From NCBI GenBank assembly GCA_041397525.1, contig JAWKWL010000003.1, forward strand, positions 521,041 to 585,040: a stretch of 64,000 nt of DNA. The letters are read 5' to 3'. A model generated the notes under the pieces. That model was not told the DNA's origin. It searched no databases and saw only the letters and a program-made list of their open reading frames with translations. This document shows positions 18,846-27,015 of the stretch, one piece after another. Within the stretch, counting starts at the first letter, position 1, and each line of letters starts with the position of its first letter. A program made the translations under genes and the position numbers. The DNA comes from BOKV01 sp041397525. GTDB lineage: Bacteria; Pseudomonadota; Alphaproteobacteria; Rhizobiales; Rhizobiaceae.

Positions 18846-18881
18846 TAGCTAATTTAGGCAATATAGCCAAAATAGTCAATC
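18846..18881 (-). promoter_or_regulatory. phd-doc promoter embedded in four 9-bp direct repeats
   Basis: On the + strand four tandem 9-mers begin at 18846, 18855, 18864 and 18873: TAGCTAATT, TAGGCAATA, TAGCCAAAA, TAGTCAATC. Read on the gene strand, TTGACT (18879-18874) and TAAATT (18856-18851) are separated by 17 bases, a good sigma-70 promoter, so the repeats cover the -35 to -10 region. The likely use is Phd or Phd-Doc binding for autorepression. The metA stop codon lies within the -35 box. Confidence 0.7.
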
Positions 18882-19804
18882 TGCCTGTTGCTGCCTGCCA
18901 ATATCCTTCGGATCGAACGGAACTGTCTGGTAGGTCTGGTTGATCCAGTTGCCGAACAGGAGATGCGCGTGGCTGCGCCAGCGGTTCTGCGGCGGCATGG
19001 CCGGGTTGTCGGCGGGGAAGTAATTGTGCGGCACCTCGATTGGCGTTCCAGCCGCGACGTCGCGCTCATATTCCTCTTCAGCGACGTGGAATCATATTCG
19101 ATGTGGTTGAAGATATAGAGCCGGTTGCCCTCTTCCTCATGGATCAGGCAGGACCTGTCACATCCGATTCCATCAGTATTTCAAGCTGCGGCACCTTGCG
19201 GATATCGGCGGACCTGACTTCGGTCCAGCGCGAAACCGGGATCGAGAAATCATCCGAAAATCCCGCAAGCCAGGGCGAAGCCGGTTTCAGGTTTCGATGC
19301 CGGTAGACGCCGAACGCCTTCTTGTCGAGATTGTATTTGGGTACGCCATGAAAGTGGTTGATCGCTGCCATTGCCCCAGCAGATGAAGAAGCTCGAATGC
19401 ACATTGGTTCGCGTCCAGTCGAGGATCTGCTGCAACTCGTCCCAATAGGTGACTTCCTCGAAGGGGAGGGTTTCGATCGGCGCGCCGGTGATGATGAAGC
19501 CGTCGAACTTGCGATCACGGATTTCATCCCATGTATTGTAAAAGGCAATGAGATGATCTTCGGACGTGTTCTTGGCGCGGTGATTGCCGATGCGAACAAG
19601 GGTCAGCTCAACCTGCAGGGGTGAGGCTCCCACTAGACGGGCTATCTGCGTTTCGGTCCGGATCTTGTTGGGCATCAGGTTCAAAAGCCCGATCTGCAGC
19701 GGACGTATATCCTGCCTTATCGCATGTGTCTCGTCCATGACCGAGACACCCTCGCGAACAAGGGTCTCGCGCGCTGGCAGAAGATCGGGAATCCGGATTG
19801 GCAT
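18876..19804 (-). pseudogene. metA: Homoserine O-acyltransferase metA, with three frameshifts
   Basis: Joining three frames gives a complete 310-residue MetA, the family length, from MPIRIPDLLP to GRQQQAD. The breaks are: a 2-base loss in the CWGAM block near 19368 (GGCGCA read as GGCA), a 1-base loss near 19155 between DVTG and LIHEE, and a 1-base loss near 19074 after YDSTS. Catalytic Cys (FFICWG) and the His/Glu of NHIEYDS are still encoded. Residue 111 is Glu (GAPIE), which in characterised MetA enzymes goes with acetyl-CoA rather than succinyl-CoA use. GGAG precedes the ATG at 19804. A SAM-II riboswitch lies upstream. As read, no functional protein can be made; sequencing error is the alternative. 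Confidence 0.85.
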
Positions 19805-19882
19805 TGCATGCACTCCAACAAAACCGGCTGACAAATCCTGCCGCCGGTCGATTGGAACAATGCATTTGCACTTCCCATCGGT

Positions 19883-19935
19883 CCTTTAGCAAGTTGTTTA
19901 ACGTGGCTGCAAGCCGACCGGCCAAATCACCACGG
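19883..19935 (-). ncRNA. SAM-II riboswitch upstream of metA
   Basis: On the complementary strand this stretch has the compact SAM-II core: CGTGGTGATTTG, a GC-rich P1 whose arms CGTGG and CCACG pair, the GGCTTGCAGCC segment, then GTTAAACAA and GCTAAAGG, which forms the pseudoknot over the start region. SAM-II elements are found upstream of methionine genes in alphaproteobacteria and reduce expression when S-adenosylmethionine is abundant. It ends 78 bases before the metA ATG. No core change is obvious. Confidence 0.85.
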
Positions 19936-20116
19936 CGAGAAAATAGGCGAGGCGGCTGGCAATAGCAAGGGGTGGCTGAAAGGGTAACAAAGCAAACGTT
20001 TCAGGAGTTTGTAGACTTCGTCTTCGCGCCGTCATGGTCCCGTCGCAAGATTTTGCTGGAGTTGGACGGGAATTCGGCGTACCATTTCGTCGGCCAATCA
20101 AAAAGGAACCGCGATC

Positions 20117-22099
20117 ATGAAAAACCCAGTCCAATCGATTCCGCTTACCCGCCGGTCATTGCTGGCGGGCGTTGCCGCGTCTTCGGCTCTGATTGCACTG
20201 CATCCGTTCTCTGCCCGAGCGGCGGCGAACCAGGCGCATCTGCGCATCATGGAGACGACCGACATTCATGTCGCCGTGCTTCCCTATGACTATTATGCCG
20301 ACAAGCCAAATGACACGATGGGCCTTGCCCGCACCGCCTCGGTGATTGACGGTTTCCGCAAGGAGGCCACCAACACCATGCTCATCGACAATGGCGACTA
20401 TCTCCAGGGCAATCCGATGGGTGACTGGATCGCCTATGAGCGTGGCATGAAGGAGGGTGATGTCCATCCCGTCATCAAGGCGATGAATGTGCTCGGCTAT
20501 GATTGCGGCACGCTCGGCAACCATGAATTCAACTATGGCCTTTCCTTCATGGACAAGGTCAATTCCGGTGCAAACTATCCGCTGGTTTGCGCCAACCTCG
20601 TTCGCGGTACAGATCTTGCTGCCAATCCCCGCGACGACAAGCTTTGGTTGAAGCCCTATGTCATCATCGACAAGAAGGTCACCGATGGTGAAGGCAAGGA
20701 ACAGGTAATCCGCGTCGGCTTCATTGGCTTCGTGCCGCCACAGATCATGGTCTGGGATTCGAAGAACCTCACGGGCAATGTATTGACCCGCGACATCGTT
20801 GAAACCGCCAGGGCCTGGGTGCCGCAGATGAAGGAAGAGGGCGCTGACATCGTGATCGCGCTGTCGCATTCCGGCATCGACGCCAACCAGACCGACATGA
20901 TGGAAAACGCATCGCTTTTCCTTGGTGGCGTGGACGGCATCGATGCGATCTTCACCGGCCACCAGCATCAGGTCTTCCCGGGCAAGTCCTTCGAGGGGCT
21001 TGCCGGTGTTGACGCGACCAAGGGCACGCTGATGGGCAAGCCCGCGGTGCAGGGCGGCTTCTGGGGTTCGCATATGGGCCTCATCGACCTGATGGTCGAA
21101 CGTGACGGCAACAGCTGGAAAGTAGTGGATTCGACCGTCGAGACGCGGCCCATCTATGAGCGCGTCGAGCGCAAGGTGAACCCGCTTGTTGCCAACAACG
21201 CAGCCGTTGAAGCCGCCGTTGACGAGGAACACAAGAAGACACTCGAATATGTCCGCACCCCCGTCGGCAAGACATCTGCGCCGCTCTATTCCTATTTTGC
21301 GCTTGTCGCGGATGATCCGTCCGTCCAGATCGTCAGCAAGGCTCAGGTCTGGTACGTGTCCGACCTGCTCAAGGAAGGGCAGTACAAGGACCTGCCGGTG
21401 CTTTCTGCCGCTGCCCCTTTCAAGGCAGGTGGCCGAGGCGGTCCGGACTATTACACCGATGTTCCGGCTGGTTCCGTCGCCATCAAGAATGTTGCTGATC
21501 TTTATCTCTATCCCAACACAGTGCGCGCGGTTCTCATCGATGGTGCGACCGTGAAGGAATGGCTGGAAATGTCGGCTGGCATCTTCAACCAGATCGAAGC
21601 CGGCAAAGCAGACCAGTCGCTCATCAACCCGGATTTCCCGTCCTACAATTTCGATGTAATTGACGGCGTTACCTACCGGATTGACCTGTCGAAGCCTGCG
21701 AAATATACCTCGAAGGGCGAGGTTGCCGACGCAGCATCAAGCCGCATCACCGATCTGATGTTTGACGGAAAGCCGATCGACCCGGCGCAGAAATTCATCG
21801 TTGCCACCAACAATTACCGCGCTGGCGGTGGCGGCAACTTCCCGGGCATCAATGACAAGGTGATCGTGCTTTCCGCTCCCGACACCAACCGCGACGTGAT
21901 CGTGCGCTACATTGTCGACCAGGGCACGATCAACCCGTCCGCAGATGGCAATTGGGGCTTTGTGCCGATGCCGGGGACAACCGTAATTTTCGAAACCGGG
22001 CCGAAGGGCAAGGAATTTGCCGGTGACGTCAAGGGAGTGAAGATCGAGGCTGCCGGTGAAGGTGAGGGCGGTTTCGCCAAATACCGCATCACACTCTGA
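20117..22099 (+). CDS. cpdB: Periplasmic 2',3'-cyclic-nucleotide 2'-phosphodiesterase/3'-nucleotidase
   Basis: A 660-residue metallophosphoesterase of the 5'-nucleotidase/CpdB family that would hydrolyse 2',3'-cyclic nucleotides and 3'-nucleotides to nucleosides for uptake. A twin-arginine signal (LTRRSLLAG at residues 10-18, with a cleavage region near ARAAA) sends it to the periplasm through Tat. Metal-binding motifs follow in order: METTDIHV, IDNGDYLQGNP, GNHEFNYG, ALSHSG and FTGHQHQ. The C-terminal 5'-nucleotidase domain covers about residues 390-640. AAGGA lies upstream of the ATG. The gene stands alone on its strand. Confidence 0.93.
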   Translation: MKNPVQSIPLTRRSLLAGVAASSALIALHPFSARAAANQAHLRIMETTDIHVAVLPYDYYADKPNDTMGLARTASVIDGFRKEATNTMLIDNGDYLQGNPMGDWIAYERGMKEGDVHPVIKAMNVLGYDCGTLGNHEFNYGLSFMDKVNSGANYPLVCANLVRGTDLAANPRDDKLWLKPYVIIDKKVTDGEGKEQVIRVGFIGFVPPQIMVWDSKNLTGNVLTRDIVETARAWVPQMKEEGADIVIALSHSGIDANQTDMMENASLFLGGVDGIDAIFTGHQHQVFPGKSFEGLAGVDATKGTLMGKPAVQGGFWGSHMGLIDLMVERDGNSWKVVDSTVETRPIYERVERKVNPLVANNAAVEAAVDEEHKKTLEYVRTPVGKTSAPLYSYFALVADDPSVQIVSKAQVWYVSDLLKEGQYKDLPVLSAAAPFKAGGRGGPDYYTDVPAGSVAIKNVADLYLYPNTVRAVLIDGATVKEWLEMSAGIFNQIEAGKADQSLINPDFPSYNFDVIDGVTYRIDLSKPAKYTSKGEVADAASSRITDLMFDGKPIDPAQKFIVATNNYRAGGGGNFPGINDKVIVLSAPDTNRDVIVRYIVDQGTINPSADGNWGFVPMPGTTVIFETGPKGKEFAGDVKGVKIEAAGEGEGGFAKYRITL

Positions 22100-22142
22100 C
22101 GGGCATGGTTTGCGGCCAGTCCAACCAGCTGGCCGCGATTTC

Positions 22143-23465
22143 TCATTGCCGGATGTAGTGCAACTGGTTGAAGCTCCTGCGCCATTCGCTGACTTCGCTG
22201 GCAAGGTCCGTCGGCGCGTTGGTCGTCAATGCACGTGCGATAAGGGACGCCATGCGCGGCGCGTCATCCACTGTCATCCCCCAGCGCACCAGTTCCGGTG
22301 TGCCAATGCGCAACCCGTTGAGGTCATCCCGGACCGCTGCAATCGGCAAACCGATGCCACAGGCAAGAAAACCCGCTTGCCGCAGTTTCTTCGAGGCGGT
22401 TTGTCCGCCGCCAAGAGACGCAGCTTCGATGGCAAACTGGTGGGACTGCGTGTAACCATGCCGGGCCGCGTGAACAGTGAGACCTTCCACCGAAAGCGCA
22501 CGCGCCAATGCCTGTGAGACCGCCACCATCTGCGACGCATAGGCTGCACCATGCTCTCGCCAGTCGAGCAGTGTTATCGCCAATGCCGCCGATTTTGCCG
22601 CGTCGAAATTGGCGGTAAGTCCGGGAAATGCGATGGCGTCGAGCCGCTCTGCGATTGCCGCGTCATTGGTGACGATCAAGCCGCCAGCAGGTCCGCCAAG
22701 GCTCTTGTAGGTGCTCATGGTCATGAAATGCGCACCTTCATCAAGCGGGTTCGGCCAGTTTCCGCCGGCAATGATCCCGCATTGATGTGCTGCATCAAAC
22801 ATGACCTTGGCCCCGACACTGTCACCAATCATGCGGATTTCGCCGACAGGATGCGGAAAAAGGTTGAGGCTGCCGCCAATTGTGATGAGCTTCGGCCGCA
22901 CCTGGTTTGCGAGCTTGCGCAAGCCGTCAACGTCAATTGTAAAGCCGTCCGCATTGACAGGTGCTTCGTGAATGGTGAGGCCGTAAAGCCCCGCGCATCC
23001 GGCATTGTGATGCGTCACATGCCCGCCAATCGATGCCGGGGGCGCAATGATCGCATCGCCTGGCTTGCACGTCGCCATGAAGCCGTAGAGGTTCGCCATC
23101 GCACCTGAGGCGACCCGGATTTCGGCATGTTTCGCCTTGAAGATTTCGCCAGCCAGTTCTGCTGCAATCACCTCGATTTCCTCGATAGCTTCCAGTCCCA
23201 TCTCGTATTTGTCTCCGGGATAGCCAAGAGAGGGGCGTGAACCGATTCCGGCTGCAAGGGCAGCCTCGGCCTTCGGGTTCATCACATTGGTGGCGGGATT
23301 GAGATTGAAACAGTCCTGCTCATGGATTTCGCGGTTCCGCTCGATCAGCGCATCAAGCCGCAATGCAATATCTAGGCTGGATGCATTGGCCGTTGTCGCC
23401 GCGATTTCCTGGACATGCGTTTCGCAATGCGCGGGCACCCATTCGCGTGGAGCCAGGGAAGTCAT
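22143..23465 (-). CDS. Serine hydroxymethyltransferase-like PLP enzyme
   Basis: A 440-residue fold-type I PLP enzyme of the SHMT superfamily. The PLP lysine is K254 in MSTYKSLGGPAGG, where housekeeping GlyA has a THKTLRGPRGG-type motif. The Asp-His pair FDAAHQCG and the N-terminal NLNPATNVMNP block fit the family. The differences around the active lysine suggest a paralogue acting on another beta-hydroxy amino acid, as in the 2-methylserine hydroxymethyltransferase/aldolase group, rather than the main GlyA. It diverges from a LysR regulator gene, so a substrate-induced role is likely. The exact reaction is not settled. Confidence 0.8.
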   Translation of the reverse strand: MTSLAPREWVPAHCETHVQEIAATTANASSLDIALRLDALIERNREIHEQDCFNLNPATNVMNPKAEAALAAGIGSRPSLGYPGDKYEMGLEAIEEIEVIAAELAGEIFKAKHAEIRVASGAMANLYGFMATCKPGDAIIAPPASIGGHVTHHNAGCAGLYGLTIHEAPVNADGFTIDVDGLRKLANQVRPKLITIGGSLNLFPHPVGEIRMIGDSVGAKVMFDAAHQCGIIAGGNWPNPLDEGAHFMTMSTYKSLGGPAGGLIVTNDAAIAERLDAIAFPGLTANFDAAKSAALAITLLDWREHGAAYASQMVAVSQALARALSVEGLTVHAARHGYTQSHQFAIEAASLGGGQTASKKLRQAGFLACGIGLPIAAVRDDLNGLRIGTPELVRWGMTVDDAPRMASLIARALTTNAPTDLASEVSEWRRSFNQLHYIRQ

Positions 23466-23530
23466 GGGGTTTCTCCGTTTTGCAGTTCGCTCGCCCCATT
23501 ACTATTGGCACTTGACCCGCAAACCGCAAA

Positions 23531-23550
23531 CCAGATTTACTGAAATCTGG
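23531..23550. promoter_or_regulatory. Probable LysR-type operator
   Basis: CCAGATTT (23531-23538) and AAATCTGG (23543-23550) form a perfect inverted repeat around ACTG, in the 108-base gap between the SHMT-like gene and the divergent lysR gene, 23 bases before the lysR ATG. Its dyad form and place fit autoregulation by the LysR protein and control of the divergent gene. Confidence 0.6.
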
Positions 23551-23573
23551 GCCAAGAAAAACTGGGGCTGAAA

Positions 23574-24467
23574 ATGTCAGTTTCTCCACCTCGTCCAAAG
23601 GCGCCACCACTCAATGCATTGCGCGCATTTGAAGCGTCTGCCCGGCTTGGTGGTTTTGCCAATGCCGCGCAGGAACTCAATGTCACACCCGGGGCTATTG
23701 CCCAGCATGTGAAAACTCTGGAAATCTGGGCGGGGCGTCCGCTGTTCGAGCGCCATGCACAGGGTGTTCGCCTGACGCACCTTGGAGAGCAGGTGCGAGG
23801 GGACTTCACGCGGGCATTCGACGCAACTGCAGCTGCCGCACAGCATCTGCGCGTCGCCGCAAATCCCGGTCGCATACGCATTGCAACCCTGCCAAGCGTC
23901 GCGCAATTGTGGCTGTCACCCCGCCTGCCACAAATCCGGGCTGCTGTTTCCGGACTCTCTGTCTCTGTCACGGCGCTCGAACAACCACCAAACCTCCTGC
24001 GCGATGATTTTGATGCCGCGCTGTTCTTTGAGGAAACGCCTGTGGCAGCAGGCGGAGTTGCCATGTTTGAGGACGAAATCATGCCTGTTTGCACTCCGCA
24101 AATAGCCGCGAGGTTGAAGGTTGTTGGCGATCTTGCCGGTGAAACCCTTTTGCACGATTCGACTTGGAATTCCGACTGGGCGCATTGGATGGCCGCCACA
24201 GCACCGGGGATTGCGGCTGGCTTTATGGGCGATGCGACGGGCCCGGTCTTCTCGCTCTACGCCCTGGCGGTGGAAGAGGCGGTGAATGGCGCGGGCATTC
24301 TCATGGGGCACAAGGCGCTGGTGCAGTCACGCCTTGACGATGGCCGCCTGGTTGCGCCCTTCAGCGTCGCTGCAAATTTGCCACGGCGATTGGTCCTGCG
24401 TATGGCAGACAATGCCCAGCGCAAACCACTTGCAGATTTCGTTCGGCAACTCAGGCATTTGAACTGA
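23574..24467 (+). CDS. LysR-family transcriptional regulator (GcvA-like)
   Basis: A 297-residue LysR regulator. The winged HTH is at residues 12-70, with LNALRAFEASARLGGFANAAQELNVTPGAIAQHVKTLE as the typical recognition region (positions 13-46). The substrate-binding domain fills the rest. The resemblance to GcvA-type regulators, the SPRLPQIR block and the neighbouring SHMT-like gene point to control of one-carbon or hydroxy-amino-acid metabolism. It is divergent to that gene, with a perfect palindrome between the two. The ligand is unknown. Confidence 0.88.
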   Translation: MSVSPPRPKAPPLNALRAFEASARLGGFANAAQELNVTPGAIAQHVKTLEIWAGRPLFERHAQGVRLTHLGEQVRGDFTRAFDATAAAAQHLRVAANPGRIRIATLPSVAQLWLSPRLPQIRAAVSGLSVSVTALEQPPNLLRDDFDAALFFEETPVAAGGVAMFEDEIMPVCTPQIAARLKVVGDLAGETLLHDSTWNSDWAHWMAATAPGIAAGFMGDATGPVFSLYALAVEEAVNGAGILMGHKALVQSRLDDGRLVAPFSVAANLPRRLVLRMADNAQRKPLADFVRQLRHLN

Positions 24468-24477
24468 CGGCCGCCGC

Positions 24478-25494
24478 TCAAAGCGTTGCAAGCAATTTTG
24501 CCGTGTCCGGCAAGCGCGTGAGGCTGCGGTCCAGCCGCTCGCGCCATCTGGGTCCGCGATTGCGTGCATCTTCCCATGCCTCACGCAACTCATCGGGCCG
24601 GTCCTGGGCGAGCACCTCGATCAGAAAGGCCGCCTGACGCCGATCCTTGATTGATTTCAACGCATCCGGACCACCCTGCCGCCGATCAGCAACAATCAGC
24701 TTGTGCACCGCGAAGCGTTCTGGTGCCGGAATCTGCACCAGCACGCCGGAACGGTAGGGAACTGCCGCCTTGATCGGGTCGGCAATCAGGAAATTGAGAA
24801 AGTGCAGCGCCTGGGCGTGAACACCAAGCGCCGGCAGCGGGCGGATACCTTCCTCTGCATCAAAGGAAGGGGTCAGGAACTCGACTATCATTTCGCCGCG
24901 CGTTTGCTTCCAGCGCCAGAATTTTCTTGGCGAGAGTCCAGGAACGGCTTCGAAATCCAGATCCGCAAGTGCCTTGTTGACGTCTGCCGCATCGGTTTGT
25001 GCCAGTGCCAGTGACAATTGTTCAAACGCGGCAATGTCCAGATCGTTGGTTTCGGTTGTCTCATCGGTCGGCAACCTGATCCCCAACTCGCCCTCATAAA
25101 GCCGAAATGCAATGGTTCCAACCAGGGTTCCACCAAGGCGGAAGACACCGCTCATAGCCAATGCCGACAGCAAGCTTCCGGTTGTGGTATCAACGCCGGT
25201 AATTCCTTCCGTCCGCAGCAGGCGTACCAGCCTGGAGCGGTCTGTCTGGCGCAATTTGGCGTTCTTCTTGAGTTCCGTCGTGCGCGCAATGCGTTCCCGC
25301 AATTCTGCGCTGTCTTCGCCGATATAGGTCTTTTGCACTGAATTTCCGACACGATAAGTGTCGTACCAATATCCTCGACCATTGCGTTTTGCCAAAACCA
25401 CATTTCCGCGTATTTGCGTAACGGCTTCATCCTGCAACGAGCGGCGCAGATCGATATAGGCGGAGTGCGCCAGCGATGAGTGGTATCTTGCCAT
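24478..25494 (-). CDS. GSU2403-family nucleotidyltransferase-fold protein
   Basis: A 338-residue protein resembling the GSU2403 (NTP_transf_8) family. After an N-terminal region with a Tyr/Arg-rich strand (NGRGYWYDTYRVG) and basic helices, residues 108-235 hold the nucleotidyltransferase-like core, including GTIAFRLYEGELGI, the acidic TNDLDIAAF and VEFLTP. A C-terminal region contains FAVHKLIVADRR. The family's biochemical role is not established; the fold is shared with nucleotidyltransferase toxins and antitoxins. The ATG at 25494 directly abuts a doubled palindrome (25495-25557) and has no ordinary Shine-Dalgarno, so translation may be leaderless or regulated. It lies 81 bases after the moxR stop on the same strand. 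Confidence 0.75.
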   Translation of the reverse strand: MARYHSSLAHSAYIDLRRSLQDEAVTQIRGNVVLAKRNGRGYWYDTYRVGNSVQKTYIGEDSAELRERIARTTELKKNAKLRQTDRSRLVRLLRTEGITGVDTTTGSLLSALAMSGVFRLGGTLVGTIAFRLYEGELGIRLPTDETTETNDLDIAAFEQLSLALAQTDAADVNKALADLDFEAVPGLSPRKFWRWKQTRGEMIVEFLTPSFDAEEGIRPLPALGVHAQALHFLNFLIADPIKAAVPYRSGVLVQIPAPERFAVHKLIVADRRQGGPDALKSIKDRRQAAFLIEVLAQDRPDELREAWEDARNRGPRWRERLDRSLTRLPDTAKLLATL

Positions 25495-25557
25495 GTTCTA
25501 CAATTCCCAATTTTGTAGAACATATCGATTGTTCTACAAAAATCAAGATTGTAGAAC
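25495..25557 (-). promoter_or_regulatory. Doubled palindrome GTTCTACAA-N9-TTGTAGAAC abutting a start codon
   Basis: Two identical inverted repeats, each with exact 9-base arms (GTTCTACAA / TTGTAGAAC) and a 9-base spacer, lie at 25495-25521 and 25531-25557, separated by another 9 bases. The four half-sites are thus evenly placed every 18 bases. The first base of the array is next to the GSU2403-family ATG. On the gene strand a TTGATT ... TATGTT pair with a 16-base spacer lies inside it. It looks like a cooperative operator. Confidence 0.75.
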
Positions 25558-25574
25558 AATCCGGGCTTTGCGCC

Positions 25575-26417
25575 TCATTGACCCCTTTGCCTTGCCAGAA
25601 ATGCCAGCCTTTCGAAAAGGTGGACATCCTGCTCGTTCTTGAGCAGAGCGCCATGCAGTTTCGGCAGCAGGTTCTTCGGATCGCTGCGAAGATCCTCCGG
25701 TTCCATCTGGTCGGAGACAAGCAGGCGGATCCAGTCGAGTGCTTCCGAGGTTGAAGGCTTCTTTTTCAGTCCCGGCGTTTCGCGGATCTCATAAAACTGC
25801 GTCAGCGCTGCCCGCACCAGATTCTTGCGGATGCCGGGATAGTGCACATCAACAATCTGCTCCAGCACGTCCATCTCGGGGAACCGGATATAGTGAAAGA
25901 AGCAGCGGCGCAAAAAGGCGTCGGGCAGTTCCTTTTCATTGTTGGAGGTGATGATGACGATTGGCCGGTGTCGCGCCTTTACCGTCTCATTGGTCTCGTA
26001 GACATGAAACTCCATGCGGTCGAGTTCCTGCAACAGGTCGTTAGGGAACTCGATATCCGCCTTGTCGATCTCGTCGATCAGCAGCACCAGTTTTTCCCCT
26101 GCCTCGAAGGCCTCCCACAATTTGCCCTTGCGGATGTAGTTCGCGACATCATGCACACGCTCGTCGCCAAGCTGGCTGTCGCGCAACCTGCTCACCGCGT
26201 CATATTCATACAGGCCCTGCTGCGCCTTGGTGGTGGACTTGACATGCCATTCGATCAGCCTGAGACCGAGCGCTGCCGCCACCTGCCGCGCAAGCTCTGT
26301 CTTGCCGGTGCCGGGTTCCCCTTTCACCAGCAGGGGGCGCTCCAGCGCGATTGCAGCATTGACGGCAATCGTCAGGTCTGAGGCAGCAACATAGGCATCG
26401 GTTCCATCAAAGCGCAT
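25575..26417 (-). CDS. MoxR-family AAA+ ATPase
   Basis: A 280-residue AAA+ ATPase. Walker A GEPGTGKT is at residues 33-40 and Walker B LVLLIDEIDKAD follows. Sensor 1 is in IVIITSNNEKELPDAFLRRC, with the arginine finger in that last segment. The length and the C-terminal lid fit the MoxR/CoxD group, which remodels or matures protein complexes together with a CoxE-like VWA protein. The likely partner is the VWA gene at 16992-18179, about 7.4 kb away on the same strand rather than adjacent. The client complex is unknown. Confidence 0.9.
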   Translation of the reverse strand: MRFDGTDAYVAASDLTIAVNAAIALERPLLVKGEPGTGKTELARQVAAALGLRLIEWHVKSTTKAQQGLYEYDAVSRLRDSQLGDERVHDVANYIRKGKLWEAFEAGEKLVLLIDEIDKADIEFPNDLLQELDRMEFHVYETNETVKARHRPIVIITSNNEKELPDAFLRRCFFHYIRFPEMDVLEQIVDVHYPGIRKNLVRAALTQFYEIRETPGLKKKPSTSEALDWIRLLVSDQMEPEDLRSDPKNLLPKLHGALLKNEQDVHLFERLAFLARQRGQ

Positions 26418-26631
26418 TCTTTGTCCTGTCTGTTCCGGGGAGAAATCACCTGCTGGAACATAGGCGGCCTTCGCGCCACGCTCAACCCTCCTGGTTTACG
26501 TCCTGCCCGCCCTGGCTGTGCCAGTTTCAACGCCATATTGGCGTTGTTCTTTGCAGCCCGGAAATGGTAACAGGCAGGAGGTTTTGCCTCACGGCAGGCT
26601 CCAGGCAAAGGCAACAGGGAAGGGCAGGACA

Positions 26632-27015
26632 ATGACGCAATCCGAATTGACCCGGCGCGGCATGGCCGTGCGGCGCAAAGTGCTGGGTGACGCCCATGTC
26701 GACCGCGCCGAAGCGGCCAAGACCGGTTTCGACGCGCCCTTTCAGGCCATGATCACCGACGCTGCATGGGGCCATGTCTGGGCACGTCCGACCTGGTCCC
26801 TGCGCGAACGCTCCATCGTCACGATTGCGCTTCTAGCGGCCCTTGGCCACGACCAGGAAGTTGCCATGCATGTTCGAGCCACCGCCAATACCGGTGCCAC
26901 GCGTGAGGATATCTGCGAGGCCCTGCTGCATGTCGCCATCTATGCCGGAGTACCCGCCGCCAACCACGCCATCTCGATCGTGAAGAAAACCTTCGCGGAA
27001 ATGGATGCGGCATGA
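26632..27015 (+). CDS. Carboxymuconolactone decarboxylase family protein (PcaC-like)
   Basis: A 127-residue protein with the CMD fold. It begins MTQSELTRRGMAVRRKVLGD, and its core RPTWSLRERSIVTIALLAALG and MHVRATANTGATREDICEALLHVAIYAGVPA match 4-carboxymuconolactone decarboxylase, the beta-ketoadipate pathway enzyme that converts 4-carboxymuconolactone to the enol-lactone. No other pca genes are near, so it could also be a related peroxidase-like member. The frame opens at 26518, but the ATG at 26632 after a purine-rich stretch begins the conserved sequence. Its end overlaps the next gene by 11 bases. Confidence 0.85.
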   Translation: MTQSELTRRGMAVRRKVLGDAHVDRAEAAKTGFDAPFQAMITDAAWGHVWARPTWSLRERSIVTIALLAALGHDQEVAMHVRATANTGATREDICEALLHVAIYAGVPAANHAISIVKKTFAEMDAA

